DNA from: Anaerolineae bacterium
GTDB taxonomy: Bacteria; Chloroflexota; Anaerolineae; JAAYZQ01
NCBI GenBank assembly: GCA_016926595.1
Contig: JAFGOG010000328.1
Coordinates: forward strand, 1 to 20,242
Direction of reading: 5' to 3'
DNA length: 20,242 nucleotides
Shown here: piece by piece, positions 15,912 through 20,242 of the stretch
Layout of the letters: each line of letters opens with the position of its first letter
Position numbering within the stretch: position 1 is the stretch's first letter
Made by a program: the position numbers and the translations under genes
Notes under the pieces: model-generated
Seen by the model: the letters and a program-made list of their open reading frames with translations, nothing else
Told to the model about the DNA's origin: nothing
Database searches by the model: none

Positions 15912-15920
15912 ATTATACCA
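15912..15920 (-). promoter_or_regulatory. Extended -10 promoter of BTAD regulator 2
   Basis: On the minus strand TGG (15920-15918) precedes a perfect TATAAT (15917-15912). No convincing -35 is seen, as expected for an extended -10 promoter or one that needs an activator. The preceding G makes the ten bases GTGGTATAAT identical to the BTAD regulator 1 promoter. The predicted start near 15905 gives a leader of about 50 bases. Confidence 0.65.
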
Positions 15921-15946
15921 CACTCTCGTCATCCTGCACTGGATAT

Positions 15947-15986
15947 TTTGCGATCCCGCTGCGATCTCGCTGCGATCTGGATGCGT
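15947..15986 (+). promoter_or_regulatory. Four heptamer direct repeats at 11-bp steps (SARP-type operator candidate)
   Basis: Heptamers TTTGCGA (15947), GCTGCGA (15958), GCTGCGA (15969) and GATGCGT (15980) follow each other with 4-base spacers. The last ends at 15986, exactly 8 bases before the -10 box at 15995, and the repeats replace a normal -35. This is the geometry described for SARP activators such as ActII-ORF4, DnrI and AfsR. The divergent neighbour encodes a BTAD protein, so it is the natural candidate to bind here. Confidence 0.6.
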
Positions 15987-15991
15987 TGGCC

Positions 15992-16000
15992 TGGTATACT
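15992..16000 (+). promoter_or_regulatory. Extended -10 promoter of the 72-aa gene
   Basis: TGG followed by TATACT (15995-16000) forms an extended -10. The -35 position is occupied by GCGATC from the heptamer repeats, poor for sigma70, so an activator is probably required. The start would be near 16007, with a leader of about 50 bases. Confidence 0.6.
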
Positions 16001-16055
16001 GAGAGCAAAGAGTCAAACACAGAATAGGCGGAGGAACCGCAGAAAGGAAAAAACA

Positions 16056-16274
16056 ATGTACAGCGAAAACTGGCTAGAAAACAACTGCACCAGGCAAGAC
16101 CTGGAACGGCGGTACCGCAGGGCCGACGAGGTGTGGCGCTCCCGTCACACCCAGGGTGCGGCAGGCCGGATAGCCAACGGCGTATTGCACGCCATCGCCG
16201 CCGTGGGCAAGGCGCTCAAACCGCTCCAGGGCGGAGAGTCCATGCGGTCGGTTCAGGAAAGGCTGTCGTACTGA
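16056..16274 (+). CDS. Small basic protein of 72 aa, unknown function
   Basis: I do not recognise the product. It has a charged N-terminal helix (QDLERRYRRADEVWRSRH) and then an amphipathic stretch RIANGVLHAIAAVGKALKPL; it has one Cys and no signal peptide or membrane segment. ATG 16056 has AGAAAGGA 7 bases upstream and its own extended -10 promoter; a longer reading from upstream would start before the promoter. It diverges from BTAD regulator 2, and its promoter carries the SARP-type repeats, so it is the likely target of that regulator. In size and setting it recalls afsS (63 aa) of Streptomyces, but I see no clear sequence likeness. It shares an RxANxV...VGxxL pattern with the 77-aa protein at 19880. 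Confidence 0.65.
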   Translation: MYSENWLENNCTRQDLERRYRRADEVWRSRHTQGAAGRIANGVLHAIAAVGKALKPLQGGESMRSVQERLSY

Positions 16275-16283
16275 ATGCTGCCA

Positions 16284-16298
16284 CACGAGGATCACGAG
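16284..16298. other. 15-bp match to the multicopper oxidase copper-motif DNA
   Basis: CACGAGGATCACGAG is identical to 11158-11172, which encodes HEDHE of the multicopper oxidase remnant. TGCCAC also precedes it, as at 11143, but with 9 bases missing between. It is out of any useful frame. It may be a second, smaller scrap of the same gene; chance cannot be excluded. Confidence 0.3.
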
Positions 16299-16308
16299 CA
16301 AAGCACTG

Positions 16309-16357
16309 AAACACGGATCAACTGACCACACTTGGTAGCGTCAGTTGATCCGTGTTT
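16309..16357. terminator. 18-bp perfect inverted repeat between convergent genes
   Basis: AAACACGGATCAACTGAC (16309-16326) pairs without mismatch with 16340-16357 around a 13-base loop. It lies 35 bases after the 72-aa gene and 84 bases after the kinase stop on the other strand, so it can serve both as terminator. On the plus strand it ends TTTGTATT, a weak T-run. The loop holds ACTTGGTAGC, which also occurs inverted in the hairpins at the window end. Confidence 0.65.
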
Positions 16358-16440
16358 GTATTCACTCGTAAACTAGGGCAACCCGGTAATCTGTTCTTAA
16401 ACTCACGAACGGGCTGCCTGGATGATCCCCAGCGCCTCAC

Positions 16441-19400
16441 TTACTTGACCGTAAAGTAGCTCAACGCGTCGCACTCGGCGATCTGACCGCCGCCGGCATT
16501 GTAGGCCTGCACCCGCCAGTGGTATTCGCCCGCCCCCAGGGTCGTGGGCAAGGCGTACCGGGTGGCCCACACCTCGACAAAACCGGCTATCGTCGTGAAC
16601 GGCGAGCCGCCGGCGGCATAGACCTTGTAATAGGCCGCGCCGGGATACGCCTCCCAGACCAGCGTCGGCGGGTTGGCGTCCACGGTCACCTTGCCGGTGG
16701 GGGAGATCGGCTTGAGGTCGTACTTTGTCACCGACGTGTCGCGCACGTTCGCCGTTTGCCCGGCCTGCACCTCCACCGCCCTGCCCAACCACCCTGTTTC
16801 GTTCGACTGCCCGGGGATCTTGGTCACGAAACTGTATTTGCCGGGCGAGACGCCCTCGATCCGGTACTGCCCGTCGGGTCCGGTGGTGGCCTTGTATTCG
16901 GTCCCCTTGCAGCCGCCAAACATCTGCCAATTCGAACAGAGCTTGACGGTCACCCCGACAAAGGGCTGGCCGTTCCACAGGATGCGTCCCTGCGCCGCCC
17001 CTGAGCCAGAAGCCGACGGCGCGGTGGGCTGAGCCGGCGCGGCCTCGACCGACGTCGGCGTCGGCTCGGGCGGCGGGGGCGTTTCCTGTACGATGGGCAG
17101 ATCGGCCGGGTCAAACTCCATATCCACGACGGTGATCGAGATCCAGCCCTTTTGGCCGGTGTCGTTCACCTCGACGGTGAACCAATCCGAATTGGCCGTT
17201 CGCTCGAACGCGGTCAGCCGCGTGCCCTGTTTCAGCACGGCGATCACCGGGTAGTTCGTGCCCGGCCCGGCGCGCAGGTTCACCGCCTCGCCGCGGACCC
17301 GGGCGCCCCAGGCGGGCGCGGCCGTCGCCGCCGGGGATGGCGCTCGCGTGCGCGTTGGGCGCGGGGTCGCCGTGGGCGCCAGCGGCGGCTCCGTTGGGGC
17401 CGGCACGCGCGCCGGCTGGGTGGCACGGGGTGTGGGCGAAGGCGCACGGCGGGCAGCCGTCGGCGTGGCTACAGCCCGGCGCGTGGGGGTCAGCCAGGGA
17501 AAGGCCGGCTGGCTGCCGCCCTCTTTGGCCATCTGCAGCCCGCCCAACAGCGCCGCCAGACCAAAGATCAGCAGCAGCGCGGCCGGGACCAGCCGCCCCC
17601 ACTGCACCCGTTCGGCGATCTTGAGTTGGAAAAAGCGCTCCAGCTCGTCTTTGATCTGGCCTCGCTTGTAGGCATCGGGGAAAACCAGATCGCGCAGGCG
17701 CACCCGTTTTCCCTCCGGCGTAACGCCGGTGAGCTGCATACGGTTCCAGTTGATCCACTTTTGCACCACGCCACGCATCAATTCATCCACCACCACCCGG
17801 CGGCCATCGACAAACTCAAAGGTGGCGGCGCGCCCCTGTAAGGAAACGCGGGCCAGTTTTCTCCGGCTAACCACCAGCGTCCCGGCGACCAGATCACCGA
17901 TGCGCTGGTTGGCCGGGGTGAGCCAGATGGCGATCGCGCCAAGCGGGTTTATCTCCAAGAGGCCAAACAGGGCGCGGACGAACGCCCGCGCATACCCGCA
18001 AGGCGTGCCATCCTTTTTGATGACCCGCAGCGTCGCCACCGGCCGTGCGCCGAGCCACTTGCCCAACGTCGTGCCCGAGGCGCCTTCCAACAGGGTAAAG
18101 TAAAGCAGCCAGACGACAGGGACGACCACCAGGGCGGCGATGCCCAACCAGCTTTCCAATTGCCCCTCCTCCAGGCTGGCACTCCCTCCACGGATCGCCA
18201 CGGCAATGGCCAGGACGATCGAGGCGATCAGCAAAATGGCCCAAAAATCGACGAAAACAGCGCTCAGGCGGATAAACACCCCTTCACCCCGGCGATCCCA
18301 GATGGACAGCTCCCGCGACGACTCGGGTTGAGCGCCGCGCACAAACTGGCCGGTCGCCTGGCCCAGGAAACGGCTTGCGATGCGCAGGTTCTCGACCGAA
18401 CTGCCACACTGCGCACACCGGCCCCCTTCGTCGGCCTGGACCACCGCCTGGCACTGCGGGCAGTCTCCCTGGTAGGATACCTCGAACCTGGCCCCACAAT
18501 AGTGGCAGACCTGCGCTTCAGCGCTGATGCTCTCGGCGCACAGGGGACATTTTTTGGTTAGGGGGCTTTTGAGGACCGGCGTGGTCAAAGGAGCGGCCGT
18601 TAACGGCATCGCCTCTTGGAGCGATGAAACCGAATCCATCCACTTTTCACCCTCAACAAAGGCTTCCACAGCAGGCACGCCGGTCGACGGCATGTCACCT
18701 GCCGCTCGAACTGCCTGATCAAAGGCCGCGACCATCTCTTCGGCGCTCTGGAAGCGCTCGTCCGGTTTTTTGGCCAGCGCCTTGAGGATCACCCGCTCCA
18801 CCTGGGCCGGGATGTCCGGCTTGATCGTGCGCGGCAGGGGCAACGCGGCGGTGATGTGCTTGAGTACCACAGCCAGCGGCGTCTCGGCCTGGTAGGGCGC
18901 CTGCCCGGTGACCATCTCGTAGAGCATCACCCCCAGTGAATAGAGGTCGCTGCGCGCGTCGGCCTGTTCGCCCTGGCCCTGCTCCGGGCTCATATAGGCC
19001 GGCGTGCCCACGCCCACCCCGGCCCCGGTGAGCTGGATCGAGGCCTCCATGATCCGCGCCAGCCCAAAGTCGGTCAGGTAGCAGTCGCCGTGCGCGTCGA
19101 GCAGGACGTTATTGGGCTTGACATCACGGTGCACCACCCCCAGCCGGTGGGCGTAGGCCAGCGCGCTGCCCACCTGGCCTAGGATGCGGTTGGTCTCGGT
19201 CAGGCTCAACGGAGGGGGGCCACCCGGCGGGCCGGCCGAAAGGCGGTCGCGCAGCGTGCCGGCCTCGATATAACGCATGACCAAAAAGAGGCGGTGGTCC
19301 ACCTCGCCCGAATCGTAGACCGGCAGGACGTGCGGGTGCTCCAGCCGGGCGATGACCTTGACCTCGCGCTCAAAACGCTGGTGCAGTTCGGCGTCCCGGC

Positions 19401-19542
19401 TCATCTGCTCGGGCAGCACCTTGATCGCCACATAACGATCCATCGCCGCGTGGTAGGCCTTGTAGACGACGGCCATGCCCCCTACGCCGATCTGCTCGAG
19501 GATGCGATAGGGTCCCAACTCTTGACCGATCAAATCGACCAT
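16441..19542 (-). CDS. Membrane Ser/Thr protein kinase with zinc ribbons, RDD domain and SH3b/beta-sandwich ectodomain
   Basis: The 1033-aa product starts with a complete Hanks-type kinase (residues 12-280): glycine loop IGVGGMAVVY, K41 in VAIKVL, HRDVKPNN with catalytic D140, DFG at 158-160, and GTPAYMSPEQ. Next come two zinc ribbons (about 329-385; CPLC, CHYC, CPQC, CAQC) and an RDD membrane domain (about 419-564, with NQRIGDLVAGT). A further membrane helix (about 647-670; LVPAALLLIFGLAALLGGL) leads into a Thr/Pro-rich stalk. Outside the cell are an SH3b domain (about 744-811; VNLRAGPGTNYPVIAVL), a carboxypeptidase-regulatory-like domain (ILWNGQPFVGVTVKLC, then YRIEGVSPGKYSF) and a final fibronectin-like domain. 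AGGAGAT lies upstream of the ATG. It probably senses a cell-wall or surface ligand and phosphorylates cytoplasmic targets. Confidence 0.93.
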   Translation of the reverse strand: MVDLIGQELGPYRILEQIGVGGMAVVYKAYHAAMDRYVAIKVLPEQMSRDAELHQRFEREVKVIARLEHPHVLPVYDSGEVDHRLFLVMRYIEAGTLRDRLSAGPPGGPPPLSLTETNRILGQVGSALAYAHRLGVVHRDVKPNNVLLDAHGDCYLTDFGLARIMEASIQLTGAGVGVGTPAYMSPEQGQGEQADARSDLYSLGVMLYEMVTGQAPYQAETPLAVVLKHITAALPLPRTIKPDIPAQVERVILKALAKKPDERFQSAEEMVAAFDQAVRAAGDMPSTGVPAVEAFVEGEKWMDSVSSLQEAMPLTAAPLTTPVLKSPLTKKCPLCAESISAEAQVCHYCGARFEVSYQGDCPQCQAVVQADEGGRCAQCGSSVENLRIASRFLGQATGQFVRGAQPESSRELSIWDRRGEGVFIRLSAVFVDFWAILLIASIVLAIAVAIRGGSASLEEGQLESWLGIAALVVVPVVWLLYFTLLEGASGTTLGKWLGARPVATLRVIKKDGTPCGYARAFVRALFGLLEINPLGAIAIWLTPANQRIGDLVAGTLVVSRRKLARVSLQGRAATFEFVDGRRVVVDELMRGVVQKWINWNRMQLTGVTPEGKRVRLRDLVFPDAYKRGQIKDELERFFQLKIAERVQWGRLVPAALLLIFGLAALLGGLQMAKEGGSQPAFPWLTPTRRAVATPTAARRAPSPTPRATQPARVPAPTEPPLAPTATPRPTRTRAPSPAATAAPAWGARVRGEAVNLRAGPGTNYPVIAVLKQGTRLTAFERTANSDWFTVEVNDTGQKGWISITVVDMEFDPADLPIVQETPPPPEPTPTSVEAAPAQPTAPSASGSGAAQGRILWNGQPFVGVTVKLCSNWQMFGGCKGTEYKATTGPDGQYRIEGVSPGKYSFVTKIPGQSNETGWLGRAVEVQAGQTANVRDTSVTKYDLKPISPTGKVTVDANPPTLVWEAYPGAAYYKVYAAGGSPFTTIAGFVEVWATRYALPTTLGAGEYHWRVQAYNAGGGQIAECDALSYFTVK

Positions 19543-19654
19543 CTTGATCTCCTGTATGGATCACGCCGACAAGACGATAAAAGACCGACTAGAGACGGAT
19601 AGCAACTAACGCGAAAAGGAAGAGGGGTACAAAGAGGCTGCCTTGCTCATTTTT

Positions 19655-19683
19655 ATTATAGCATCGGCTTGAGGCCGTGTCAA
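19655..19683 (-). promoter_or_regulatory. Perfect-consensus promoter of the kinase gene
   Basis: On the minus strand TTGACA (19683-19678) and TATAAT (19660-19655) match the sigma70 consensus at all twelve positions with the ideal 17-base spacer, and TGC before the -10 makes it an extended -10 too. The leader to the ATG is about 105 bases. I see no operator-like repeat over it. Confidence 0.88.
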
Positions 19684-19802
19684 GACACATGCCGCCCGGC
19701 AGACCTGGAGCAAATGCATCATTTGTTGTATAGGGTCGTGCGTGGTGTCGAGATAGGACATGACAAAAACCGGCCATTTTGCGTAGCCAAGATCCATCAC
19801 TT

Positions 19803-19836
19803 GGCTGGCGACAGCCGGGCCGATTTCTGGTAGACT
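19803..19836 (+). promoter_or_regulatory. Likely promoter of the 77-aa gene with inverted repeat at the -35
   Basis: TGG followed by TAGACT (19831-19836) is a fair extended -10, and GCGACA (19808-19813) lies 17 bases upstream as a partial -35. The -35 is enclosed by the inverted repeat GGCTG (19803-19807) and CAGCC (19812-19816). The match is weaker than at the other promoters here. Between this and the kinase promoter (19684-19802) I see nothing clear. Confidence 0.4.
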
Positions 19837-19879
19837 ATAGGCGACTGAATGGAAAACGATCACAATAGGAGGAATGACA

Positions 19880-20113
19880 ATGTCAGTCACACTTCAGTAT
19901 GATCATCTGGTTAGAAGGGCCATCAACGACGAGCTGTTACGCCAGGCCAACCTGTACCGGGCTACCCACCCCCGGGAGATGACGAATCGACGCGCCAACC
20001 GCGTTGTTTGCTGCACCCTGAGCTGGGTCGGCAGGCGTTTGGTGGCCTGGGGGCAGCGCCTGCGCGAGCGTTACGAGCCGGTGCTGCAGAGGCCGGTGCC
20101 ACAAGTCAACTAG
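19880..20113 (+). CDS. Small basic protein of 77 aa, unknown function
   Basis: I do not recognise the product. It is Arg-rich, with an N-terminal helix (LVRRAINDELLRQANLYRAT), then RRANRVVCCTLSWVGRRLVA and WGQRLRERYEP, an amphipathic stretch that might lie on the membrane surface. I chose ATG 19880 because AGGAGG lies 7 bases upstream; the ATG at 19874 would be only 1 base away. It diverges from the kinase gene. Its middle pattern (RxANxV...VGxxL) resembles the 72-aa protein at 16056, which suggests a family of short basic proteins next to signalling genes. Whether it interacts with the kinase is unknown. Confidence 0.65.
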   Translation: MSVTLQYDHLVRRAINDELLRQANLYRATHPREMTNRRANRVVCCTLSWVGRRLVAWGQRLRERYEPVLQRPVPQVN

Positions 20114-20143
20114 ACTGGTTTCTGGTGCAAGCCGTCTGCCAGT

Positions 20144-20209
20144 GGGGATCCCCAAACTTGTTGGGGTCACTTGGAGCTACCAAGTAGAACAAACCCGAAC
20201 AAGCTCGGG
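20144..20209. repeat. Cluster of short palindromes and hairpins at window end
   Basis: A perfect palindrome GGGGATCCCC (20144-20153) overlaps a hairpin CCCCAA/TTGGGG (20150-20166, loop ACTTG). It is followed by ACTTGG/CCAAGT (20169-20185, loop AGCTA) and CCCGA/TCGGG (20194-20209). GGGGATCC recurs at 20207-20214. No run of T follows any of them. This could be a dispersed palindromic repeat (REP-like), a structured RNA or a terminator cluster; the remaining 29 bases to the window end show nothing else. Confidence 0.5.
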
Positions 20210-20242
20210 GATCCGAACCATCATGGCCGGGCCGCAGCTGCA

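Noticed and set aside
15950..15977. GCGATC iterons as a replication origin
   Set aside because: Only three or four copies, no DnaA boxes, AT-rich stretch or rep gene; promoter geometry explains them better.
15894..16055. Longer version of the 72-aa protein starting upstream
   Set aside because: It would include the promoter and heptamer repeats as coding sequence; ATG 16056 has a good ribosome binding site.

Overview
The window looks like a chromosomal segment of a Chloroflexota bacterium (Anaerolineae/Caldilineae-like). This is an inference from gene content. Large BTAD-ATPase-TPR regulators, a Ser/Thr kinase fused to zinc ribbons, an RDD domain and an SH3b ectodomain, Thr/Pro-rich 'TPTPTWTP' linkers in membrane proteins, and a secreted protease ending in YLPIV are all typical of that phylum. 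DNA is GC-rich with sharp sigma70-type promoters. I saw no tRNA, rRNA, CRISPR array or intact transposase.

Layout. Bases 1-1846 hold the end of an unidentified gene and an isoaspartyl-methyltransferase-like gene, which sits between two remnants of a different, broken SAM methyltransferase. Bases 1870-2740 hold a promoter and a membrane-anchored protein with a Thr/Pro-rich stalk. Bases 2768-6373 (minus) encode BTAD regulator 1. Diverging from it is a plus-strand run: a small four-Cys zinc-motif protein, mraZ, and an FtsL/DivIC-like gene ending at a hairpin terminator. Bases 7973-10945 hold a secreted subtilase, a GNAT acetyltransferase and a nucleoside deaminase, followed by a terminator. A multicopper-oxidase C-terminal scrap lies at 11047-11208. 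Bases 11372-15853 (minus) encode BTAD regulator 2, which also carries a class III cyclase-like domain. Diverging from it is a 72-aa gene. Bases 16441-19542 (minus) encode the Ser/Thr kinase, diverging from a 77-aa gene. The window ends in a cluster of small hairpins.

How the parts may work together. Three large signalling genes on the minus strand each diverge from a tiny plus-strand gene (81, 72 and 77 aa). Upstream of the 72-aa gene are four heptamers at exact 11-bp steps, with the last ending 8 bp before an extended -10 box. This is the geometry described for SARP/AfsR operators in Streptomyces. With a membrane Ser/Thr kinase, AfsR-like BTAD-ATPase-TPR proteins and a small target gene side by side, the locus resembles the actinobacterial AfsK-AfsR-AfsS relay. 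That parallel is my main hypothesis and is untested.

All domain calls come from reading motifs by eye; no database search was run.
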